Origin: JBBQXY01 sp051004815
GTDB lineage: Bacteria > Chloroflexota > Ktedonobacteria > Ktedonobacterales > Ktedonobacteraceae
Direction of reading: 5' to 3'
Assembly (NCBI GenBank): GCA_051004815.1
Contig: JBPCJY010000074.1
Location: 1 to 9,065 of the forward strand
Length of the DNA stretch: 9,065 nucleotides
Part shown: positions 1-6,261 of the stretch, piece by piece
Layout: each line of letters starts with the position of its first letter
How positions within the stretch are numbered: position 1 is the stretch's first letter
Made by a program: the position numbers and the translations under genes
Notes under the pieces: generated by a model
Databases searched by the model: none
Told to the model about the DNA's origin: nothing
What the model saw: the letters and a program-made list of their open reading frames with translations, nothing else

Positions 1-42
1 GAACAACCCTGACATGGACAAACCCGCACAAACAACCAGCCA

Positions 43-126
43 GCCGAAGTGGTGAAATTGGTAGACACGCAACGTTCAGGGCGTTGTGCTCGCAAGGGCA
101 TGGGGGTTCGAGTCCCCCCTTCGGCA
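43..126 (+). tRNA. tRNA-Leu (anticodon CAG)
   Basis: A complete class II tRNA. The acceptor stem GCCGAAG (43-49) pairs perfectly with CTTCGGC (119-125), and A126 is the discriminator base. The anticodon stem CAACG (70-74) pairs with CGTTG (82-86) around the loop TTCAGGG, which places anticodon CAG at 77-79, reading CUG leucine codons. A long variable arm (87-101) is typical of tRNA-Leu. The T stem GGGGG/CCCCC (102-106 with 114-118) encloses TTCGAGT. The 3' CCA is not encoded and would be added after transcription. The 3' end of such genes is a common target for tyrosine integrases, which fits the integrase scrap about 1.1 kb downstream. Confidence 0.97.
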
Positions 127-130
127 TTTC

Positions 131-173
131 AAAGCGTCTCAATCGGCCTGTAGAGCCAACTGAGACGCTTTTT
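131..173 (+). terminator. Rho-independent terminator after tRNA-Leu
   Basis: A perfect 11-bp inverted repeat, AAAGCGTCTCA (131-141) with TGAGACGCTTT (161-171), encloses a 19-nt loop and runs into a T-tract (169-173). It starts five bases after the tRNA and probably ends its transcript. Confidence 0.8.
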
Positions 174-181
174 GTTAAGCA

Positions 182-202
182 TTGACAGCAGAGTTGACAG
201 CA
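182..202. repeat. Short tandem repeat TTGACAGCA x2
   Basis: TTGACAGCA occurs at 182-190 and again at 194-202, a 12-bp period, just downstream of the tRNA and its terminator. Short direct repeats in this position can be integrase arm-binding sites at an attachment junction. That role is inference; only the repeat is seen. Confidence 0.4.
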
Positions 203-217
203 AAACGATTAAAGCAA

Positions 218-1105
218 ATGAAATTTAATATAACATTTAAAATCTCACCACCTGGACCATTTGGTATTCCTGAGGAAGGAATGACAGTTTTGCCCACAAT
301 CCCAGACTTTACATACGAATCTCCTCCATTGGATAGAAAAACTGGATTAGTCATGGGATATGGTTCATTTTCTAAATACAGAGAAGAGAATAAAGCAACT
401 AACCTCTCATTTACTTTAGGAAATGTTCAGGGACACATACGAGATAATTTTTTATCTCTTGAAGTCGACTCAAATACGAGTGGCGAAGCTTACATCATTG
501 TGCAGCAAGCTTTAGAAACATTTTTACAGCATCTCACTCTCAGTCAAAAAAGACCATTTACATTTGAAGCTCTTATCATTGAATCAGAAGACGGTCAATT
601 GTATACGATCCCACCGATCATAGGTCTTGGAAACTTCACCACATATAATTTAGACAAACTTAGGCAGGATATCCAAGAAGCCGAAGCGTCATATCATCTT
701 CAAGACTCAAGGCTTGATCGAGCACTACAATACTTCGATCATGCACTTTTCATCTCTGAAAAACGTAAGCAGATAGCTGATGTCTTATCCAGACATTACA
801 GATATCTGATTGCATCTGTTTTCTTAAATCTCTGGAAAGCTGTAAGTACAATAGTTGGTGATCCAAATAATGACAAAAAAGATTATCAAAGCCGCTATAA
901 GAAATTTGGCTTTGATTACGATTTCTTCAAGTTAAAAATTGAGTATTTACGTGAATTAAGAAATAATTACGATGTTGCTCACTACTCATTGGATGAAAAT
1001 CGACTTAATGAAATTGACGCAAACATTGGAAAAGCGCAAAATATTACCTCAGAAGTTTTGAGCCAATATCGAAAGTATCTTTTAGAAACTTTAGCACAAC
1101 AGTAA
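218..1105 (+). CDS. HEPN-domain protein, putative RNase-type effector
   Basis: A protein of about 295 residues from the ATG at 218 (307 if the TTG at 182 is used). The TTG has no Shine-Dalgarno sequence and lies inside the repeat after the tRNA, so I prefer the ATG, though its own site is weak; an ATG at 281 preceded by GAGGAAGGA is a further option. Residue numbers here count from the TTG. The N-terminal half (about 13-155) is a beta-rich region I do not recognise. The C-terminal half (about 175-300) is alpha-helical and contains RNNYDVAH (R260 to H267), the R-x6-H signature of HEPN ribonucleases, placed as usual after a helix ending in LRELR. HEPN proteins cut RNA in toxin-antitoxin and phage-defence systems. 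The overall layout recalls ApeA-type proteins, but that is a guess. The gene is AT-rich, bracketed by two strong hairpins, and has no obvious antitoxin partner beside it. Confidence 0.75.
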   Translation: MKFNITFKISPPGPFGIPEEGMTVLPTIPDFTYESPPLDRKTGLVMGYGSFSKYREENKATNLSFTLGNVQGHIRDNFLSLEVDSNTSGEAYIIVQQALETFLQHLTLSQKRPFTFEALIIESEDGQLYTIPPIIGLGNFTTYNLDKLRQDIQEAEASYHLQDSRLDRALQYFDHALFISEKRKQIADVLSRHYRYLIASVFLNLWKAVSTIVGDPNNDKKDYQSRYKKFGFDYDFFKLKIEYLRELRNNYDVAHYSLDENRLNEIDANIGKAQNITSEVLSQYRKYLLETLAQQ

Positions 1106-1115
1106 TATAGAATTT

Positions 1116-1163
1116 CGCAATGTCTCAAGTTATCTATAGATACTTGAGACATTGCGATTTTTT
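1116..1163 (+). terminator. Strong Rho-independent terminator after the HEPN gene
   Basis: A perfect 15-bp inverted repeat, CGCAATGTCTCAAGT (1116-1130) with ACTTGAGACATTGCG (1142-1156), has an 11-nt loop and is followed by six T residues (1158-1163). It lies 11 bases past the HEPN stop codon. It sits between convergent genes, but the T-run favours the forward strand. Confidence 0.88.
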
Positions 1164-1175
1164 GTTTGGAAATTC

Positions 1176-1409
1176 CTACTTCCAAAGAACATCTTCCAGC
1201 TTCTGGATTGCCTCCCTGTGAATTATCGGCAACACTTGGCTATAGATGTCTACCGTTTCTTGAATACGGTTATGTCCTAACAACTCTTGCACTACTTTCG
1301 GATGCGTCCCCATGCTCAACAGGATTGTTGCTATGCTATGCCGTAGATCATGAAACCGCATGTCAGGAAGACCAGCCTTTTTCAGAAGCTTCTTAAATCG
1401 TTCCAACAC
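1176..1409 (-). pseudogene. Tyrosine recombinase/integrase, C-terminal fragment
   Basis: Only the last 77 residues of a phage-type integrase remain. They hold the C-terminal catalytic signatures: HDLRH (H20, R23 in the box II pattern HxxR), LLGH (H46) and the nucleophile tyrosine in VDIYSQ (Y56), so the retained part looks chemically intact. The arm-binding and core-binding domains, the first catalytic arginine and the catalytic lysine are missing. Reading upstream in the same frame meets a stop four codons past the GTG at 1409 (1422-1424), and no other integrase segment is visible in the window. A full integrase would be roughly 350-400 residues. The fragment points toward the tRNA-Leu gene and supports an old integration there. 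It is unlikely to be active alone. Confidence 0.88.
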
Positions 1410-1441
1410 TAATTGAAAGAATTATCACATAGAAACAATAA

Positions 1442-1828
1442 CTACAACTTTTTTACGGATTTTTCAAGCCAGTTGGCAAGTTGCTCTTTATCCATTTGTT
1501 TATTTGCAACCATCATTAAAACTTCATAATACTCTTTACTTGTAGCCACAGGGTCGTACCCATTAATCGCGAGAAAAGTGAACATCGCCATACCACCAGT
1601 ACGCTTATTACCATCCTGAAATGGTTGGCCTTCGCTAATATGAAAGCCATAAGCAGCAGCCATATGAAATATTGAGTGATGCAAAAATTCTCCTCCAAAT
1701 TGAGCTTAAGGCATATTCAGAGCAGCATCAAGAATATTTGCATCACGCACCTCATACGCCCCACCATATAGATTAATTTGATCTTTATGAAGCTCAAAGA
1801 TAAGATTCTCTGAAAGGAATACGACCAT
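1442..1828 (-). pseudogene. Doc/Fic-family toxin broken by one nonsense codon
   Basis: Read from the ATG at 1828, the frame gives a typical death-on-curing protein of 128 codons with one in-frame TAA at codon 41 (1706-1708), where relatives usually have Q in a motif like MPQAQFGGE. The rest is a normal Doc/Fic protein: the Fic loop GQPFQDGNKRTG (Q replaces the usual first H, a variant I believe occurs in some Doc relatives), then helices around FLAINGYDP. Fic/Doc enzymes transfer phosphate or nucleotides to proteins; P1 Doc phosphorylates EF-Tu. Just after the stop, GGAGGAG lies six bases before a TTG (1682-1684), so an 80-residue piece containing the Fic loop could be translated by reinitiation. 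The gene starts five bases after the 73-residue ORF and is the third gene of that operon. A sequencing error or readthrough could also explain the stop. Confidence 0.85.
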
Positions 1829-1833
1829 GAAAA

Positions 1834-2055
1834 CTACTTAGCTAGCATACGATTTGCATCACTATATCGAGGCTCAATCCTCTTGTATGCTTCCCAAGCT
1901 TTTTGATCAAGTGGATCCGTAAACCTCTTCTTTGCCTCAGACAACAAAGCAGTCGGATAGGCTTGGGCAGTAAAAGCTGTATTTATTGCATATTGTGTGT
2001 GAGCCACAGGATACACAGACACAGAAACAAAATCATTTTTAGTAACATTAATCAT
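1834..2055 (-). CDS. Small unknown protein, possible Doc antitoxin partner
   Basis: A 73-residue protein I do not recognise. It starts with ATG directly after the TAA of the DUF3467-like gene and has a GGAGG ribosome site (about 2064-2069). It ends five bases before the Doc start, the position normally held by an antitoxin such as Phd. It lacks an obvious ribbon-helix-helix or Phd N-terminus: residues 1-35 look beta-prone (NDFVSVSVYPVAHTQYAI) and the C-terminal half is charged and helical (SEAKKRFTDP, KAWEAYKRIEPR). Coding status is supported by the tight spacing and good ribosome site. The antitoxin role is inference from position. Confidence 0.65.
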   Translation of the reverse strand: MINVTKNDFVSVSVYPVAHTQYAINTAFTAQAYPTALLSEAKKRFTDPLDQKAWEAYKRIEPRYSDANRMLAK

Positions 2056-2430
2056 TTACTTAACCTCCTCTGACTGAGTTTCTTTAGATGCTCGATAAGC
2101 ATCCAAGCTAGACTGTAAAGCGGCAATAATACTAGGCACTAAATCAGGTGCTACGATAAATTTCCCAATACAATCAGCTTTTATTTTCCCCATTTTCTCA
2201 AGAGTATCACTATTTTCTTCTGGAGTACCAGTCAGCAAAGGGAGCTGAGCTTCAAAGAAAGAAATGAAAATCTCATTCGGGCCAACCTGCACAAATGCAT
2301 TTGTAACATATTGGCTCTTAATATCTTCTGGTATATGCCAATCGATAGGAAGGTTTATATTCCGTAGCTTCTGCTTTTCTTGCTCTATCTCATTCACTGC
2401 TGTTTGGCTCTTTTCTTCTAAATTCGACAC
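2056..2430 (-). CDS. DUF3467-like protein, first gene of the Doc operon
   Basis: A 124-residue protein beginning with GTG. After a charged helical start (1-25) comes LPIDWHIPEDIKSQYVTNAFVQ, a strand-rich middle (EIFISFFEAQLPLL), then IGKFIVAPDLVPSIIAALQSSLDAY. This order (N-terminal 'P-E-D..Y.TN' strand, 'F.I.F', then 'I.V.P......AL...L..Y') resembles the DUF3467 family, small proteins of unknown function. It is immediately followed (0 bp) by the 73-residue gene and then Doc. A plausible promoter lies upstream at 2461-2489. Its job is unknown; it may be a regulator or part of a composite antitoxin. The family match is from memory of the pattern and moderately sure. Confidence 0.7.
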   Translation of the reverse strand: MSNLEEKSQTAVNEIEQEKQKLRNINLPIDWHIPEDIKSQYVTNAFVQVGPNEIFISFFEAQLPLLTGTPEENSDTLEKMGKIKADCIGKFIVAPDLVPSIIAALQSSLDAYRASKETQSEEVK

Positions 2431-2460
2431 ACAACTCTCAATCTACCTTCCTGTGCCTTC

Positions 2461-2489
2461 AATATAATATACTTTGTCAAGGAAAGCAA
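2461..2489 (-). promoter_or_regulatory. Candidate promoter of the DUF3467/Doc operon
   Basis: On the reverse strand, TTGCTT (2489-2484) and TATATT (2466-2461) are separated by 17 bp, a sigma-70-like arrangement about 30 bases before the GTG start. A better -35 (TTGACA, 2480-2475) lies in the spacer but has no -10 at the right distance. Confidence 0.45.
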
Positions 2490-2523
2490 GGTTACTTACT
2501 AATCAATTTACAAAACGTTGGGA

Positions 2524-2552
2524 TTGACAACTCATGCTTTCTCAGTTACTCT
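2524..2552 (+). promoter_or_regulatory. Candidate promoter of the permease gene
   Basis: TTGACA (2524-2529) is followed after 17 bp by TACTCT (2547-2552), a perfect -35 with a weak -10, about 97 bases before the permease start. Confidence 0.35.
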
Positions 2553-2648
2553 CAATATAGAGAGGAAGCAGCATACAGGCTTGCAATGCCGCGAACCGAT
2601 GAGCATTCCTCTGGAACTGACTCATCCAACGACAAGGAGGTCATCCAC

Positions 2649-3606
2649 ATGGCAAATGAACCTCGTACCTTTGTAGTTGAACGCCGCTCCATCGAATTTA
2701 TTCCACAATCTGAACGGCATGGCTCCGTCTTCAGCCTCTTCACGCTCTGGTTTGCTGCCAATATGCAGATCACGACCGTCGTGACTGGCACACTTGCTGT
2801 CATCATTGGCCTTCCCCTCATCTGGGCACTTGTAGCTGTTGTCGTAGGCAACCTCCTCGGCGGCATCGTCATGGCACTGCACTCCGCGCAAGGCCCACGC
2901 ATGGGCATCCCGCAGATGATCCAGAGCCGGGCGCAGTTTGGCTTCTACGGTGCCATCTTACCGCTTGTCCTCGTCATAATTATGTATATCGGCTTTTTCG
3001 CGAGTAGTGGCGTCCTCGGCGGCCAGGTCCTTTCAGCCTGGACAGGCATACCTGTCACACCTTCGATTATCATCGTCTCCGCCATTTGTACAGTTCTTGC
3101 AGTATTTGGCTACGACCTGATTCACCGCTACGAAGGGATCGTCAGTATACTGTTCCTGGTGGGCTTTCTCTATCTCACCATCCGGCTCCTTACCAATAAC
3201 GACCCTGGCAAAGCTGCCTCTGGGCCAGCCTTTTCGTTGGGTACATTCCTGCTCGTGATCTCTGTTGTGGCAACCTGGCAAATCACCTATGGGCCGTATG
3301 TCGCGGACTATTCGCGCTACTTGCCGCATGATACCGCCATTGGCTCGACCTTCTGGTGGACATACAGCGGCTCAGTCATCAGTTCTATCTGGATGATGGC
3401 CTTCGGCTGCATAGCCGTGTCTGTTGCCGCTTATGAGTAGTACGATCTACACCGGCCCGCTCGTTGCCACCCTTGGTGGGGCCGACATTTCATGGATTGT
3501 GGGTCTGCTTGCCGCCTCAATCCTCTATTATGTTCTGATGAGAACACAGGTAGCGGTTCCAGCCAAAGCCAGCGATGTACACGGAAGCAGTACTCCCGAT
3601 TCGTAA
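2649..3606 (+). pseudogene. NCS1 permease (purine/cytosine type), internally deleted
   Basis: The start is the ATG at 2649, eight bases after AAGGAGG (2634-2640). From there 263 residues read as the first half of an NCS1 nucleobase:cation symporter: SVFSLFTLWFAANMQITTVV (TM1, about 26-45), GNLLGGIVMALHSAQGP (68-83), further membrane helices to about 180, and the NCS1 hallmark GPYVADYSRYLP (215-226). Translation then stops at TAG (3438-3440). The C-terminal end of the same family, STIYTGPLVATLGGADISW onward, is found in another frame up to 3606. The two parts meet near 3424-3435, so several central and late helices (roughly 170 residues compared with a normal 450-480) and the frame are lost. 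The product cannot be a full transporter. The exact substrate cannot be told from what remains. Confidence 0.88.
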
Positions 3607-3612
3607 GTCGCC

Positions 3613-3630
3613 AAACCCAGGGCTGGGTTT
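3613..3630. terminator. Short hairpin after the permease remnant
   Basis: AAACCCAG (3613-3620) pairs with CTGGGTTT (3623-3630). It lies between the permease remnant and the convergent small gene ending at 3649. There is only a three-T end on either strand, so terminator function is uncertain. Confidence 0.3.
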
Positions 3631-3648
3631 CTGTCCCTCCCGCTTCGC

Positions 3649-3918
3649 CTACGTCAGCCTCACAACCCTTGCTAGCGATAAATGGCCGTCAATATAGCCG
3701 ATGTTGCCCACATAGCGGCGCATGAAATCACTGTCGCGACTGACCGTGAAATCAATCCTTGCCATGTCGTCTCCTTGCGGGACAATTTGTTGAAAACGGC
3801 AGGACGACGTCCCATATTTTTGATTGAAAAACACCTCTATATCACGCCTCAGATTCACAATGAACTCTTCTCCTTGATTACGTTTCAGCTTTGCGGCGAT
3901 CTGTTCTTCATCACACAT
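3649..3918 (-). CDS. Small hypothetical protein
   Basis: An 89-residue protein from the ATG at 3918, ten bases after AAAGGG; a TTG at 3924 would add two residues. I do not recognise the family. It is mixed helical and strand: a charged first half (DEEQIAAKLKRNQGEEF, then NLRRDIEVFFNQKYG) and a C-terminal half with RIDFTVSRDSDFMRRYV. Composition is protein-like with no membrane segment. It stands alone: about 207 bases separate it from the end of the Tat-exported gene upstream, in which I see only a weak six-base hairpin (about 3965-3979). It could be a genuine small gene or a decayed remnant. Confidence 0.5.
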   Translation of the reverse strand: MCDEEQIAAKLKRNQGEEFIVNLRRDIEVFFNQKYGTSSCRFQQIVPQGDDMARIDFTVSRDSDFMRRYVGNIGYIDGHLSLARVVRLT

Positions 3919-4131
3919 CAGCAATATACCCTTTCTGTACTATCTGTGCCAGTTTCATAAGACATCTTTTCCTCTTAGGAAAGGACGTATCAAAGATGCG
4001 CCGGAAGCTTGCTCCTCAGTGTTGCCGATGTATAGGCATGCGCTCTATGATACGCCCTGCTTGCTGTACGAGGTCAGGAAACGCCCCTACTCTCCCCGCT
4101 TGCAGCAACACCAAAACAGGGAGTCATACGT

Positions 4132-4623
4132 TTATCTCTCCAACTGTAGCACGACCTCCGAACCAAAGGAACTCGTACTAACAAACCGCTGTGTTGGATC
4201 GATGAGGAGATCGACGGTCGCTCTCTCTCCCCTCTGTAACTGAGAGCGGTCGTCAACCACCCCTTGAAGACGGAATGTGCCTCCCAGGTCCTCTACTTTG
4301 GTAATGCGAATGATGCGAGACAACCCAGGCAAAGCCACCGTGCTCATCGCTCCTGGCGCACCAGCGAAGACCGTCTTCATCACGACCCCTGAGTGCGTGG
4401 TCAGGTTGACGTGCCCCTCAATCACAAAAGACGCGTAGCTCGGCAGTGGCTTTGTGGGCATTCCTGCCACCGCCCGGAATGTGAAGGTCCCCTGCGTGCT
4501 GTTGGCTGCCAGTCGGGGAGCCGTTGACAGAACTGACGCGGCTCCCGCCGTTCCTACCGTTGCCACCGCGACAGAACCCGCACCAGCCAGTTGCAAAAAC
4601 CGGCGTCGGTTAATCCCTTTCAT
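4132..4623 (-). CDS. Tat-exported small protein of unknown function
   Basis: A 163-residue protein starting at the ATG at 4623, with AGGAGGT (4631-4637) overlapping the stop of the DUF4331 gene 12 bases upstream, so the two are an operon and probably translationally coupled. The N-terminus carries a twin-arginine signal, N5-R-R-R-F-L-Q11, followed by a hydrophobic alanine/glycine/valine stretch (about 12-38) and a possible cleavage area near RLAANS. The mature part (about 40-163) is rich in alternating hydrophobic residues and looks like an all-beta domain (FTFRAVAGM, SFVIEGHVNL, GTFRLQGVVDD, RATVDLLIDP, SEVVLQLER). There are no cysteines or recognisable metal motif. Tat export implies it folds before crossing the membrane. 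Function unknown. Confidence 0.82.
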   Translation of the reverse strand: MKGINRRRFLQLAGAGSVAVATVGTAGAASVLSTAPRLAANSTQGTFTFRAVAGMPTKPLPSYASFVIEGHVNLTTHSGVVMKTVFAGAPGAMSTVALPGLSRIIRITKVEDLGGTFRLQGVVDDRSQLQRGERATVDLLIDPTQRFVSTSSFGSEVVLQLER

Positions 4624-4635
4624 GAAATGTACCTC

Positions 4636-5607
4636 CTAGTGTGGCTCCCCCACATAGGGGAAGTGTGATAAGTAGTCGGTATGCGGTCCGACCTTATCCG
4701 TCGTCACCTTCCCATTCGTCACAAGTGTCAGCGAGATATCGATCACATCATCGGCGAGCTTGCGACCGTTGAGAAAGCCCTTGGAACTCGCGTAGTCGTA
4801 CGTCAGAATGTCTGGCAACAGAATATCCGCGATTGCATCGGCCTGGGCGGCACTGTAACCAAAGGACGCCAGCGTGGCCTGAAAACTCGCCTCGAAGAGT
4901 GGCCGGTCTTGGGGCGGATCAATCTGGTTGAACGTGTTCTTGTCATTGCCGTGGTTGAACACCGTATTAATCGCTGGACGCCCCATGCGATCATCTTTGG
5001 TATAGTCGCTCGCATCGCCATCGGCATCTCCCGCCGCGAGCAGGGTACGAGCCCATACCCCAATCTTCGGGTTCGAGCCAAGGGCACTATTCGGCACCTC
5101 CAGCACCATGGAGAAGACGTTCTTGTCGATGAAGAAATCGCTCCCTGTAAATTGAAAGTTGTGCAAGAACCCGATCAGGTCAAAGAAGAAAGGATCACTA
5201 CGAATGCCCGCAAAGAATTTGTACGGACCCGAGTTCGTGATCAACGTCTTGCTGCTGAAAGACACGGGCGCATTTTTGATAATCACCTCTCCACTGTTTT
5301 CATCACTGAGTGCCTGTTGCCCAACAGCCCGGCGAACAGTCGCCCATTGCTGTCCATTCGAGACAGGGGTGAACGCAATACGGAACACAACTTCAGCCAG
5401 TGCATCTGCATCCGTGTCGATCTTCAGTTCGTACAAACCATTGCTCTCGAACTCATTGGCGAGCGTAGGTGCCAATGGATTCACATTCAGAATGAGGATG
5501 GATTTGTGAGGGTCTCCAGGCTTCTGGAAGACGTAGATATCGGTGATATCGGTCTTCGGGTTGGCATCGGGAGACATGAGACCGGGCGCATCTAAATGGT
5601 CTGCCAT
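4636..5607 (-). CDS. DUF4331 family protein
   Basis: A 323-residue protein starting at the ATG at 5607, eight bases after AGGAGG (5616-5621). The opening MADHLDAPGLMSPDANPKTD followed by ITDIYVFQKPGDPHKSILIL matches the DUF4331 pattern (a short H/D-rich start, then 'D.tDlYaF'). Later conserved-looking parts are GLYELKIDTDADALAEVVF, an FFAGIRSDPFFFDLIGF block, PNSALGSNPKIGVWART, and the C-terminal DILTYDYASSKGFLNGRKLADDVIDI with a final GPHTDYLSHFPYVGEPH. The biochemical role of the family is not established to my knowledge. No signal peptide is visible, unlike its operon partner, so it is either cytoplasmic or carried along with the Tat partner. Many family members are longer; this copy appears complete at both ends. 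Confidence 0.88.
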   Translation of the reverse strand: MADHLDAPGLMSPDANPKTDITDIYVFQKPGDPHKSILILNVNPLAPTLANEFESNGLYELKIDTDADALAEVVFRIAFTPVSNGQQWATVRRAVGQQALSDENSGEVIIKNAPVSFSSKTLITNSGPYKFFAGIRSDPFFFDLIGFLHNFQFTGSDFFIDKNVFSMVLEVPNSALGSNPKIGVWARTLLAAGDADGDASDYTKDDRMGRPAINTVFNHGNDKNTFNQIDPPQDRPLFEASFQATLASFGYSAAQADAIADILLPDILTYDYASSKGFLNGRKLADDVIDISLTLVTNGKVTTDKVGPHTDYLSHFPYVGEPH

Positions 5608-5622
5608 GCGCTATTTCCTCCT

Positions 5623-5979
5623 AATAGCATTGAAAAGTGAAAGCCTGTCGTAGTTGCTACCAGTTGGATGTCCAATCCGCCTGGTCAGAAACAGGTTCTC
5701 AAACAGGTACAAAGACACTCAGAGCACTCATCTCGCTACCACATCAACTGGTACGTATACATCGGCGATCAATCATGGGAGAGGAGCCTTCCACCGTACC
5801 TGCGAGCAGCAACGAAGGACTGGAGTGAAGCTCTGGCAATGCACAAATGCATTACTGGCTATTGTACGGAGTGACAACGCATATAGATCATGATTTTAGG
5901 GGGAAATCAGCAGAGGCAAGATTATATTAGAGGAGACACCTCTTGCTATTAGCATGCTAAATGCACCGAGGTGAGATCC
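5623..5979. other. Non-coding stretch upstream of the DUF4331 operon
   Basis: No convincing gene is seen. Three overlapping forward ORFs of 63-79 residues lack ribosome sites and family features. Small structures present are a perfect 12-bp palindrome TTAGCATGCTAA (5949-5960) and a six-base hairpin AATGCA-CAAA-TGCATT (5838-5853). The region must hold the promoter of the DUF4331 operon, but I find no good -35/-10 pair. A lone reverse TATAAT (5926-5921) has no -35 partner. Confidence 0.5.
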
Positions 5980-5996
5980 TTACTGACGGCCTCGGT
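5965..5996 (-). terminator. Inverted repeat at the end of the toxin remnant
   Basis: ACCGAGG (5965-5971) pairs with CCTCGGT (5990-5996) around an 18-nt loop containing the toxin stop codon. On the reverse strand no T-tract follows, so it may be an mRNA 3' structure rather than a full terminator. Confidence 0.3.
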
Positions 5997-6261
5997 CAAG
6001 AGTACCTGGCAGAACGGGTATGCCAGCAAGTGCCATATGATGATCGAAAGCGAAAACCGCGTCGATATCTGGTCGGGACTGAATCAATGCAATGGAGAAA
6101 GCATCCACATAGGAAAGTTTTTGATTACGAAGTGCCATAGGCGCAAGGCTTTTATGAAATGTAACGGCAGATGTATGATGCCGTTCATTGCTATTCATCA
6201 AATCAATCCAGGCGGAGGTATCAATGAATACACGCTTGATATCAGCGATAGATGTCATCAT
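5980..6261 (-). pseudogene. PIN-domain (VapC-type) toxin with internal deletion
   Basis: A 93-residue frame with both ends of a PIN-domain RNase but no middle. The start has RVFIDTSAWIDL, with the first acidic residue D14. The end has KLSYVDAFSIAL (D53) and VFAFDHHMALAGI (D73), the usual C-terminal acidic sites. VapC proteins are normally about 130-140 residues and carry a conserved glutamate in the central helices; here about 35-45 residues between SLAPM and LRNQ are gone in frame, including that glutamate. Metal binding and RNase activity are therefore probably lost. The ATG at 6261 overlaps the antitoxin end by 20 bases and has AGGT about five bases upstream, so it is still translatable. 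It could be a natural short variant, but deletion is the simpler reading. Confidence 0.8.

Noticed and set aside
1166..1396. Forward ORF opposite the integrase scrap
   Set aside because: The reverse strand carries all C-terminal integrase catalytic residues; the forward frame is a shadow.
1516..1698. 60-residue reverse ORF overlapping Doc
   Set aside because: It is a different frame of the Doc gene, where the Fic signature is in the other frame.
2461..2480. TTGACA followed by TATATT as a promoter for the Doc operon
   Set aside because: The spacing is only eight bases; TTGCTT with a 17-bp spacer to the same -10 is more plausible.
2552..3329. Reverse-strand ORFs of 89-118 residues opposite the permease
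   Set aside because: Arg/Asp-rich shadow translations of a GC-rich membrane-protein gene.
4681..5595. Forward-strand ORF of 304 residues
   Set aside because: It lies entirely opposite the DUF4331 gene, whose sequence, ribosome site and operon spacing are convincing; the forward frame shows no family features.
5637..5893. Three overlapping forward ORFs of 63-79 residues
   Set aside because: They share the same DNA in different frames, lack Shine-Dalgarno sites, and none resembles a known protein. One (5668-5874) is slightly protein-like but not enough to call.
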